Shown: in pieces, positions 1 through 5,668 of the stretch
Numbering within the stretch: the first letter of the stretch is position 1
How the letters are laid out: each line of letters starts with the position of its first letter
DNA from: UBA1361 sp035647455
Lineage (GTDB): Bacteria; Bacillota_I; Bacilli_A; RFN20; CAG-826
Assembly (NCBI GenBank): GCA_035647455.1
Contig: DASRNI010000005.1
Location: 1 to 6,888, forward strand
Direction of reading: 5' to 3'
Length of the DNA: 6,888 nucleotides
The notes under the pieces: generated by a model
Told to the model about the DNA's origin: nothing
Seen by the model: only the letters and a program-made list of their open reading frames with translations
Database searches by the model: none
Program-made: the position numbers and the translations under genes

Positions 1-46
1 CGATGATTTTTTGCACTTGTCTACTTTTCTTTTGTTTTAGTCGGCA

Positions 47-1069
47 CTAAAGCTTAATTTTCATTGTGTGGTAGTTAAATGTTGTAAAGCCGCCTTCTCG
101 TGTCGAGATGAAGACTTCTTGCTTCACATCATCAACCGTAATTAGATTAAAATAATCAAACGGTGTTTCTTCATACGGTGTATCAACAATAATTTCGAAC
201 GTTTGACACTTTGTTACAAAGTTTAAACTTGGAACGGTAATTAAGAATGCTTTATTTGTTGTGCTTTCTACTTTTAAAAGCGTTTGCCCGTTTCGGTTAG
301 CAAGATAAATCTTAACACCGTAATCACCAGCGACAAAATGACGAACGTCACGATTAAAGTTAAATGTCACTTCATGGGGTAACTCTTGCGGAACAGTAAT
401 CTTTAACTTCTGATTAAGTTCTTCAATATTTGCGAGAACACTCGTGTAAAGATTTTTGTCACCAACATAATTAACGTCCTGGCGCAATTCTAAAGCGTAC
501 TTTGCTGCTAAATAGTAACGGAGTGCTTCGCATTCATCAAAGTTATCATCTTCTAAATTAAGTCTAGCTTGCCTTAAGGCAAGATCAGCAAACTTTGCGT
601 GATTACCGGTAATGAAACGATGAAAGTTATCTAAATATAAACCGTGATAAAGTTCAAGCGCACGCCCGATATTTTTCGGGCCACCTAGTCCTTTATAATC
701 AAGGTCAGCGAGTTTATAAAGCGACTCAATCACACCGTCTTTAGCCCCAATCATAAAATACTTCCGCGCCTTTGCGTAATCAGGAACGCCCGACGCGCGA
801 CCGTAATAATAAATATAACCAAGCGTATTCGCGACAAAAGGATCTTCCGCAAGTTCGAAAGATCTTAAAAAAGCTTCTTCGGCTTTTACGTAATCACGCT
901 CGTAACTAGGATAACCAAGGTAATAAGCGTAGCCTAGTGTTTCGTAAGCGTACGAATGATTAGCGGCAAGTAACTTTTCGAGTAACGCCTTAAATTCCGC
1001 TAAATTCACGCTATTACCGTGTTCTAATTCTTCTTGAACTTCTTCGATACGTTTAATTATTTCTCGCAT
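47..1069 (-). CDS. Sel1/TPR-like repeat protein with uncharacterised C-terminal domain
   Basis: A 340-residue protein, probably cytoplasmic: no signal peptide or membrane helix is visible. Residues about 41-74, 79-112 and 115-150 are three Sel1-like repeats, each with a helix of the form xxLGYxYYxG followed by DYxKAxxxFxxx (LGYAYYLG, LGYIYYYG, LADLDYKG). Such repeats normally form an alpha-solenoid that binds proteins. Residues about 160-225 look helical. Residues about 230-340 alternate hydrophobic and polar residues as in a beta domain, which I do not recognise. The ATG start is supported by an AAGGAT Shine-Dalgarno site 8 bases upstream that overlaps the stop of the glycosyltransferase gene, so the two are co-transcribed and probably translationally coupled. 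The stop is TAG. Inference: a scaffold or partner for the glycosyltransferase or a surface-polymer pathway. The repeat call is firm; the function is unknown. Confidence 0.85.
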   Translation of the reverse strand: MREIIKRIEEVQEELEHGNSVNLAEFKALLEKLLAANHSYAYETLGYAYYLGYPSYERDYVKAEEAFLRSFELAEDPFVANTLGYIYYYGRASGVPDYAKARKYFMIGAKDGVIESLYKLADLDYKGLGGPKNIGRALELYHGLYLDNFHRFITGNHAKFADLALRQARLNLEDDNFDECEALRYYLAAKYALELRQDVNYVGDKNLYTSVLANIEELNQKLKITVPQELPHEVTFNFNRDVRHFVAGDYGVKIYLANRNGQTLLKVESTTNKAFLITVPSLNFVTKCQTFEIIVDTPYEETPFDYFNLITVDDVKQEVFISTREGGFTTFNYHTMKIKL

Positions 1070-1077
1070 AACTTTAC

Positions 1078-1084
1078 ATCCTTA
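1078..1084 (-). promoter_or_regulatory. Ribosome binding site overlapping upstream stop codon
   Basis: On the minus strand the sequence TAAGGAT combines the TAA stop of the glycosyltransferase gene with the AAGGAT Shine-Dalgarno site of the Sel1-repeat gene, 8 bases before its ATG. A ribosome ending the first gene sits on the site for the second, which suggests translational coupling. Confidence 0.7.
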
Positions 1085-2260
1085 CTTTTGTTTGTTTTTC
1101 GCAACTTCATCATTAATGAGCGCATATAATTGTTCAATTGACTCTTCCCATGTTCGATAGACGTTTTTGTAAACACTTTCACGAATATCGCGAAGTTTAG
1201 TCGGATGCTCAACTAGTTCAATAATTTTTCGAGCGTACGCCTGGCGATCATTAGGAGCGAAGAAGCAATGAATCCCTTCCGTAAATCCAAACGCCGTTGT
1301 CGCTCCTTCAATAAAAAGTGAAGGTGTCTTTTGCGAAGCTGCTTCTTTTTGGACGAGTGAATTCGTGTCATTAAGCGACGGGAATAAAAACAAATGTGAA
1401 ATATGTAAATATGCGGCAATGAGCTCACGTTCCTTAAGTTTCCCTAAAAAGATCACATTATCCGCAAGTCCAATCTTTGTAACATACTTCTTAAAATCTT
1501 TTAAATGCGTCCCGTCACCAATAAAAAACATTTTGAAATTAATACCGTGTTCTTTAACAATTTTAAGTGCATCCGCGGTAAAGTAAATATTTTTTAGTTT
1601 GTGCATCCGGCCTAAAAACGAAAAAACAAATTGATCAGTAATCCCGTGGTTTTTCTTGATTCGTAATGCGAGTCGTTTGTTTTGTAATAAACGTAAGTCG
1701 GTGGCGTTATTAATAACGAGCGGGGCGTAGCCAAGCTTGTAGTCATGTTCATAAATGTGAGCGACTCCTTCTCCGACCGCAATAACGTTAGTCGCAAGTT
1801 GGTAAACACGAATCACGTTCTGAAAAATAATTGCCGTTAAAACTCGTGACCTTGTGATTCCTAAAATCTCAGCTTTTAATTGTGTATGAGCGTACATAAG
1901 CGCAGGAACGTTATATTTTTTTGCCCACCGTAAACCGTATTCACCAATCGCAAATGGTGAATGAACGATAATAAGATCTAAGTTTAAGTTATTTAAGTGG
2001 TTTAGTAACCCGCGATCGAGGCGCGGTAAAGATAAGCGATAATCAAGAAAAAATATTTTAACGCTCCTAATCGGATAAAGCGTTTTTTCCCCAAGTTCAG
2101 GATAAACATAGTTTTTTCCTGCCGATGGGACGATTAAATGGATATTAAAACGATCTTTTAAATGGTGAACATGCGTTTCCAAAACTTTTAAAACGCCGTC
2201 AATCATTGGATAGTAGACGTCGATAAATACACCGATATTAAGTTTCTTTGTTTGCGCCAT
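1082..2260 (-). CDS. GT4-family glycosyltransferase (glycolipid/surface glycan type)
   Basis: A retaining GT-B-fold glycosyltransferase of about 392 residues, near the usual family length. The N-terminus NIGVFIDVYYPMIDGV matches the acceptor-domain start of diacylglycerol glucosyltransferase and mannosyltransferase relatives. HSPFAIGEYGLRWAKK and YAHTQ follow, then the donor domain begins at FSFLGRMHKLKN with FIGDGTHLKDF after it. The EX7E motif is present as D298...E306 (DTNSLVQKE), an acidic Asp replacing the first Glu. There are no membrane helices; such enzymes act at the inner membrane face with nucleotide sugars. The frame also allows a GTG start at 2278. I chose ATG at 2260 because the predicted transcription start near 2280 would leave GTG almost leaderless, though the Shine-Dalgarno site (AAAGAAA) is weak either way. 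Substrate cannot be told from sequence: glucosyl-diacylglycerol synthesis is one option and capsule or teichoic decoration another. It is the first gene of an operon with the Sel1-repeat protein. Confidence 0.9.
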   Translation of the reverse strand: MAQTKKLNIGVFIDVYYPMIDGVLKVLETHVHHLKDRFNIHLIVPSAGKNYVYPELGEKTLYPIRSVKIFFLDYRLSLPRLDRGLLNHLNNLNLDLIIVHSPFAIGEYGLRWAKKYNVPALMYAHTQLKAEILGITRSRVLTAIIFQNVIRVYQLATNVIAVGEGVAHIYEHDYKLGYAPLVINNATDLRLLQNKRLALRIKKNHGITDQFVFSFLGRMHKLKNIYFTADALKIVKEHGINFKMFFIGDGTHLKDFKKYVTKIGLADNVIFLGKLKERELIAAYLHISHLFLFPSLNDTNSLVQKEAASQKTPSLFIEGATTAFGFTEGIHCFFAPNDRQAYARKIIELVEHPTKLRDIRESVYKNVYRTWEESIEQLYALINDEVAKNKQK

Positions 2261-2286
2261 TTTCTTTACGTTGTTCACGCGTCTTA

Positions 2287-2315
2287 ATTTTATATTAAAA
2301 TCTATACTTTACCAA
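2287..2315 (-). promoter_or_regulatory. Putative promoter of glycosyltransferase operon
   Basis: Reading the minus strand, a -35 box TTGGTA (2310-2315), a 17-base spacer and a -10 box TAAAAT (2287-2292) predict a start near 2280. An overlapping alternative is TTGTAG (2316-2321) with TAATAT (2292-2297) at 18 bases. The -10 box lies in a perfect AT palindrome, ATTTTA-TAT-TAAAAT (2287-2301). Confidence 0.5.
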
Positions 2316-2461
2316 CTACAATCCTTTGTCCACCTAAAACAAGTCTGAAAATGTAAACTTTAGTGACGGTTTAATATTGTTTTTATGCACCCAATTTATC
2401 ACGCTATATTTACTTTTCTGTCTTTAGCTTTTTTATTAAGTATAGAATACATTATTCGCCA

Positions 2462-2488
2462 AAAAAAGTAAGTTTGACTTGTTTTTTT
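2462..2488. terminator. Weak AT-rich terminator-like hairpin
   Basis: A run of A and a run of T flank a small stem AAGT-TTG-ACTT (2470-2480). As plus-strand RNA this gives a 12-bp stem with two G-U wobbles. As minus-strand RNA only the short stem followed by U7 remains. It lies about 130 bases beyond the stop of the small membrane protein gene and is the best terminator candidate for that operon, but it is poor in GC. Confidence 0.25.
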
Positions 2489-2524
2489 GCGCTATAAACG
2501 TTGTTTTGGTTAGTTTGTTACGTC

Positions 2525-2562
2525 TTTGGGTAAATCGAGAAAAACGGCGGAAAGTGAAGTCC
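2525..2562. repeat. Dispersed intergenic repeat, degenerate copy 3
   Basis: This aligns without gaps to 4828-4865, matching 31 of 38 bases. It starts with TTTGGGTAAA, continues CGAG and AAAA, and ends near the CC at 2561-2562. It is in the same orientation as the two copies beyond the other end of the ATPase operon. Confidence 0.65.
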
Positions 2563-2616
2563 CTGTTTTATCATAAAATATCATTTGAGAAAAGTCACAT
2601 CGCCATCTTTTTAAGA

Positions 2617-3075
2617 TTAAATTATATCTAGAATAATAATCTCATCACTCGTGTGTAAATATGCAACTTCAACCTTAGTATTTGGTTTTAACTCACCATA
2701 TAAATAACCAAAATATACTTTTGTCTGCAGTGTTACTCCTACAGAAGGAATCAAAATTGTAATAGTATGATGAAAAGTGTGTTTCTTATAAGCATTAACC
2801 GCAGTAATAACACCATTATAAAGTTCATACTTTTCAAAATTATTGCGAAGTTGCATAATTTTTATAAGCGTCAGAATAATTAGTGGTGCGAAGATTAAAC
2901 TAAAAACGATAAATCCCATTCCATTAAAAACAAAACGTGACGTTATGTCTTCATTAACACTAAAGAAAATAATACTTTCAACAATGACAGCCAAAACAAA
3001 ATACAATACTAAAAGTACTACTAACTTAACTTTATAATGCGCATTGCGATTTGATTTTAGTATTCGTTCTTTCAT
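2617..3075 (-). CDS. Small two-helix membrane protein of unknown function
   Basis: A 152-residue protein with a short basic N-terminus (MKERILKSNRNAHYKVK). Two hydrophobic segments at about 17-38 and 48-73 form a hairpin that would leave both ends on the same side, probably the cytoplasm by the positive-inside rule. Residues about 80-152 are a soluble beta-rich tail (YNGVITAV, ITILIPSVGVTL, KVEVAYLHTSDEIIILDI). Its layout recalls DUF3592-type membrane proteins, but I cannot name a family with confidence. The ATG start is firm: an AAGGAT Shine-Dalgarno site at 3082-3087, 6 bases upstream, overlaps the TAA stop of the ATPase gene. The two are thus a coupled operon, which hints at a joint role. 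The ATPase could, for instance, act on or be tethered by this membrane protein; that is inference only. Confidence 0.75.
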   Translation of the reverse strand: MKERILKSNRNAHYKVKLVVLLVLYFVLAVIVESIIFFSVNEDITSRFVFNGMGFIVFSLIFAPLIILTLIKIMQLRNNFEKYELYNGVITAVNAYKKHTFHHTITILIPSVGVTLQTKVYFGYLYGELKPNTKVEVAYLHTSDEIIILDII

Positions 3076-3081
3076 TGATTT

Positions 3082-3088
3082 ATCCTTA
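3082..3088 (-). promoter_or_regulatory. Ribosome binding site overlapping ATPase stop codon
   Basis: The minus-strand sequence TAAGGAT merges the ATPase TAA stop with the Shine-Dalgarno site of the membrane protein gene, the same arrangement as at 1078-1084. It supports translational coupling. Confidence 0.65.
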
Positions 3089-4345
3089 ATGTTTTAAACA
3101 TCCAATTGGAACAACATAAATACCATCAGCACGTTGGTAAGCGTATGTACCACCATAAACAATCATCATAAACGATGGTTCATTCATATGCCTTGTATCA
3201 ACATTATCGCGTAAGGCAAGAAGACTTCGTGCAGCTTCTTCGATTTTATTACTACCGACTTTAACTTCAACAGCAGCCCAGCGGCCGTCATCTAATTTCA
3301 AAATGCAATCCACTTCTAAATTATTTCGATCGCGATAAAAATAAACGTGCCCGCCAATGTTTTCGACATAAATCCGTAAATCACGTGTAACTAGTGATTC
3401 AAAAAAGAAACCGAACGTTTCCATATCTTTTTCTAACTCATTCGCCGTTGCACTTAGCGCTAAAACAGCAATACTAGGATCAACAAATTGTTTTTTTGGT
3501 GTTTGCCTAATCATTGTGGCACTGCGTAATTTAGGATTCCACGCTTCAACATTCTCAATCACAAAAAGTTTTTCAAAAGCATTAATGTACGATGAAAGCG
3601 TTTTTGGATTAACGCCTTCACCAACATTTTCAAGATCGCGCATTATTGTGGTGTATTCTGCTAATGTTGAAATATTACGGGCGTATGAACGCAATATAGC
3701 TTTTGCACGTTTCGGATCACGCTTAATTTCATCAACATCTGTAATATCTGTACTAACTAAACCATCGTAATAATCTTTCATATATTTAAAAGCGACATTT
3801 TTCTCTAAACTAACTACTTTAGGCCATCCTCCGCGACAAACTAAATTAACTTGATCATTAATCGTTAAATCACACTCTGCTTTCACTTTATAATTAGGGT
3901 TATTAAATAATTCGTTAAGCGAGACAGTTCCATTTGAATCTAATGATTCGTACAAACTTAAGGGACGCATTTTAATTTTTGCAATTCGACCTGTTCCAGT
4001 ATGCATTGTTTTTTCTTTCATTGGTTTCGCAGAACCTGTTAAAAGATATTGGCCAGGTTTTCCAACTTCATCTACATCATCACGAACAAAATCCCAAATA
4101 TCAGGAATCTTTTGCCATTCATCAAACAAGATTGGTCGTTCACCGCTTAACAAGTCCTCTTTATTAGTTGTTGCGTAAACCGCGTATTGGCGGAAGACAA
4201 TCGGATTCTGTAGTTTTATGATCGTATTAGCAAAACGACTTGCTGTTGTTGACTTCCCACACCATTTAGGCCCTTCAATTTGGACAGCTCCAATATAACT
4301 TAGTTTATCCTCAATCGTCTTTTCAATAATTCTAGTTAAATACAT
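3086..4345 (-). CDS. AAA/DUF4143-family ATP-binding protein (COG1373-type)
   Basis: About 419 residues, typical for this family. Numbered from the chosen start, Walker A is G25-PKWCGKS-T33, Walker B is PILFDE (D75, E76), and a sensor-like LLTGSAKP follows. The helical DUF4143 region contains ILRSYARNISTLAEYTTI and the winged-helix-like LSSYINAFEKLFVIENVEAW. The C-terminal part holds FFFESLVTRDLR and a PD-(D/E)xK-like core with E344, D346 and E360-V-K362 (LEVD, then AVEVKVG), resembling nuclease folds. Two starts are possible. I chose the ATG at 4343-4345, because the strong AAGGAG Shine-Dalgarno site (4355-4360) lies 9 bases before it but directly abuts the ATG at 4352-4354. The family is common and patchily distributed, and its cellular role is not established. 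Here it heads an operon with a small membrane protein and is driven from a repeat-array promoter. Confidence 0.9.
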   Translation of the reverse strand: MYLTRIIEKTIEDKLSYIGAVQIEGPKWCGKSTTASRFANTIIKLQNPIVFRQYAVYATTNKEDLLSGERPILFDEWQKIPDIWDFVRDDVDEVGKPGQYLLTGSAKPMKEKTMHTGTGRIAKIKMRPLSLYESLDSNGTVSLNELFNNPNYKVKAECDLTINDQVNLVCRGGWPKVVSLEKNVAFKYMKDYYDGLVSTDITDVDEIKRDPKRAKAILRSYARNISTLAEYTTIMRDLENVGEGVNPKTLSSYINAFEKLFVIENVEAWNPKLRSATMIRQTPKKQFVDPSIAVLALSATANELEKDMETFGFFFESLVTRDLRIYVENIGGHVYFYRDRNNLEVDCILKLDDGRWAAVEVKVGSNKIEEAARSLLALRDNVDTRHMNEPSFMMIVYGGTYAYQRADGIYVVPIGCLKH

Positions 4346-4368
4346 ATTAATCATCTCCTTGCATTTAA

Positions 4369-4396
4369 ATTATACCACCATTACCCTAAATTGCAA
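4369..4396 (-). promoter_or_regulatory. Strong extended -10 promoter of the ATPase operon
   Basis: On the minus strand, TTGCAA (4391-4396) is a -35 box, followed by a 16-base spacer and a perfect TATAAT (4369-4374) preceded by TGG, an extended -10. The predicted start is near 4362, giving a leader of about 17 bases up to the ATG at 4345. The -35 box is the first seven-base core of the 23-bp tandem array, so anything binding the array would compete with RNA polymerase. Confidence 0.75.
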
Positions 4397-4468
4397 TAGT
4401 TCAATACCATAATTTGCAATGATTCAATACCTTGATTTGCAATAGTTCAATACCTTGATTTGCAATAG
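4391..4468. repeat. 23-bp tandem repeat array upstream of the ATPase gene
   Basis: The core TTGCAAT recurs at 4391, 4414, 4437 and 4460, exactly 23 bases apart. Three full units share TTGCAAT, then AG or GA, then TTCAATACC and a WTRAT-like tail. The fourth unit is cut after TTGCAATAG and runs into an inverted repeat. Units 2 and 3 differ by only two bases. With no spacers between units this is not a CRISPR array. Phased units over a promoter fit operator or iteron-type protein-binding sites. Confidence 0.9.
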
Positions 4469-4479
4469 CATATTGCTAT
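4462..4479. repeat. Overlapping inverted repeats at the array end
   Basis: Two perfect overlapping inverted repeats sit at the distal end of the 23-bp array: GCAATA-GCA-TATTGC (4462-4476) and ATAGCA-TAT-TGCTAT (4465-4479). They reuse the array core and look like a dyad operator for a dimeric DNA-binding protein. Confidence 0.6.
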
Positions 4480-4550
4480 GATTTATGGATTTTTTCTTAT
4501 ATTTAAATAACCATTACATCTAAAGAACATTTTCCCTTTCTCCCTATAAA

Positions 4551-4604
4551 TGAAACTCCCTGCAATAGACTTTTATTATTTACGTGTCTACTACAGGGGG
4601 ATCA
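4551..4604. repeat. 54-bp palindromic element with TIR-like ends
   Basis: The left arm TGAAACTCCCTGCAATAGAC (4551-4570) and the complement of the right arm, TGATCCCCCTGTAGTAGAC, match at 15 of 19 positions with a one-base gap. They enclose only 15 bases. The ends read TGA...TCA as in many insertion-sequence termini. As RNA it folds CTCCCTG/CAGGGGG plus TAGAC/GTCTA. On the minus strand it is followed by a T-rich tail (TTTCATTTAT), so it may also act as a terminator after the Fic operon. It could be a mini-element or an insertion-sequence scar. Confidence 0.45.
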
Positions 4605-4718
4605 TATCATTGGGTAGGTATTTTCATTATACTTCTCCCCAAGATTTGGAAGCTAATTCACATAATTTTGGAGTCATTACCGAGTTGTTCTAATCGGTAA
4701 AAAACGCATAACTTACTT

Positions 4719-4762
4719 AAACTAGTTATTTTGTGCCGAGTTTGGGTAAACCAAGGAAAATG
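4719..4762. repeat. Dispersed intergenic repeat, copy 1
   Basis: A 44-base unit starting AAACTAGTTA, containing CCGAGTTTGGGTAAACC and ending AGGAAAATG. It matches copy 2, 87 bases further on, at 40 of 44 positions with no gap. Inside it GTTT-GGGT-AAAC is a small inverted repeat. Confidence 0.85.
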
Positions 4763-4805
4763 ACGTACTTTACAAGGAAAACCGAAAACAACCAAGGAAA
4801 GTCAC

Positions 4806-4865
4806 AAACTAGTTAATTCGTTCCGAGTTTGGGTAAACCGAGGAAAATGGAGGAAAATGGAGACC
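4806..4865. repeat. Dispersed intergenic repeat, copy 2 with extended tail
   Basis: The 44-base unit (4806-4849) matches copy 1. Its tail duplicates AGGAAAATGG in tandem (4841-4850 and 4851-4860) and runs on to GAGACC. This extended form is the one that aligns with the degenerate copy at 2525-2562. Confidence 0.85.
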
Positions 4866-4972
4866 TTTATTTTAAATTAAAAAGTTACATAAGTTCAATC
4901 TCGGCTAGATGGCCGCAAAATGAAAAATATGATTATAATGAAATGTTGGTAAAACAATCTTACAGTTTTTAA

Positions 4973-5668
4973 TTATTTTTTTTGATGATAATTATATTTA
5001 TAATCTTTTAAATGTAAATCCTTTATTTTGTTGTACTTTGTTGAGTGTTCGTTTGTGCGCTTATTGATAGAGTTTTGTAGAAATATTGCATCATCTAATA
5101 TTGTTTCTAAATGCTCAAATTCACTATATTCACCAATAGATGCAAGGACAAGAGCGTTGCGGAAATATTTAGCGTTACTTTCTAGAAAATCAATATCAAG
5201 TTCAATGTTACTGTGCTTTAACAAAAAATATAAAAAGACCACAATTGTTCTTGTGTTGCCTTCACGAAACGGATGAGCTTGCCATAACGCTCCAAGTAAT
5301 CTTGTTAACGACGAAAGATACTGTTCATCTTGCACAAGGTTAACAATACTGTTGCACTTCTTAATGTCGTTCTTTATTGCATTTTTATCACTGTAATTAA
5401 CACTTAGTCCGTGCAGTATCCGTTCTTCTTTATAAATATTAATTGTTCGCGCTTCACCCGCCCAAGAATACACTTCGGAAAAAAGCAGCTTATGGAGCAA
5501 AAAAACATCCTCACTACTTTTAACGTTAAAACCATCGCTAATTAACTTGGTAAATGCGAGTTGAAAAAAGGTTGATTCTAATTAATCTAACTCGTCTTGG
5601 TTTTTTGTTGCAAATTTATTAATCAAAACGTTCGTCTTTTTATAAACATAAGGGTCATTTTTTGCCAT
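4973..5668 (-). pseudogene. Fic-family toxin gene broken by an in-frame TAA
   Basis: Fic proteins transfer AMP or other nucleotide moieties to target proteins. Translation from ATG 5668 gives MAKNDPYVYKKTNVL then INKFATKNQDELD, a classic Fic N-terminus, then TAA at 5582-5584 (codon 29). The same frame continues LESTFFQLAFTKL, SSEDVFLLHKLLFSEVYSWAGEART and the active-site motif HPFREGNTR (H132-R140 if the stop is read as one residue) to a stop at 4973. The joined protein is about 231 residues, normal for a stand-alone Fic toxin. No ATG follows the stop in frame; only a TTG at 5500 could restart, giving 175 residues without the first helices. The start lies 14 bases inside the antitoxin gene, as expected for a coupled antitoxin-toxin pair. 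The motif has Thr where many AMP transferases have Gly (GNGR), and the distal Arg of the longer motif is missing. A single base change, for example from AAA, GAA or CAA, explains the break; a sequencing error is possible. Confidence 0.85.

Larger units (their letters stand above)
2279..2616. other. Gene-poor gap between the two minus-strand operons
   Basis: No gene is supported here. The stretch holds the glycosyltransferase promoter at its left end, an AT-rich hairpin near 2462-2488 and one degenerate copy of the dispersed repeat at 2525-2562. The rest is AT-rich, with frequent stops in all frames. A minus-strand 24-codon frame, 2582 down to 2511, starts with ATG, runs through the repeat and ends in TAA. 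It has no ribosome binding site and I do not call it a gene. Confidence 0.6.
4355..4972. other. Repeat-rich gap between ATPase and Fic operons
   Basis: No gene is supported in this 618-base stretch. From left to right it holds the ATPase ribosome site and promoter, the 23-bp array, the 54-bp TIR-like palindrome, and a hairpin TTACCGA...TCGGTAA at 4677-4700 without a U-tract. Two copies of the dispersed repeat (4719-4865) follow, then AT-rich DNA up to the Fic stop. Short open frames on both strands lack convincing ribosome sites. The density of unrelated repeats suggests a site of past insertion or rearrangement. Confidence 0.7.

Noticed and set aside
1213..1809. Alternative frames overlapping the glycosyltransferase gene on both strands
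   Set aside because: Low-complexity shadows of a gene with clear family motifs; no ribosome sites or independent similarity.
2843..4167. Plus-strand frames opposite the membrane protein and ATPase genes
   Set aside because: They mirror the real minus-strand genes and show no domain-like features.
4391..4468. Possible CRISPR array
   Set aside because: The 23-base units are directly contiguous with no spacers, and no cas genes are present.
4590..4640. Minus-strand mini-ORF MKIPTQ with a good GGAG site and a TATAAT
   Set aside because: Six codons, no matching -35 box, and no downstream gene it could plausibly attenuate.
4677..4700. Hairpin TTACCGA/TCGGTAA as an intrinsic terminator
   Set aside because: On the plus strand it is followed by A, not T. 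On the minus strand no U-tract follows.
4847..4972. Plus-strand 41-codon frame (MEENGDLYFKLK...QSYSF) ending just before the Fic stop
   Set aside because: It starts inside the dispersed repeat, its Shine-Dalgarno-like GAGGA is only 2 bases from the ATG, it has no promoter and no recognisable similarity.
5028..5276. Plus-strand 82-codon frame opposite the Fic gene
   Set aside because: It is antisense to the Fic motif region and has no ribosome site.
5582..5584. Stop-codon reassignment or programmed recoding explaining the Fic TAA
   Set aside because: TAA ends the glycosyltransferase, ATPase and membrane protein genes normally, and no recoding signal is visible around it.
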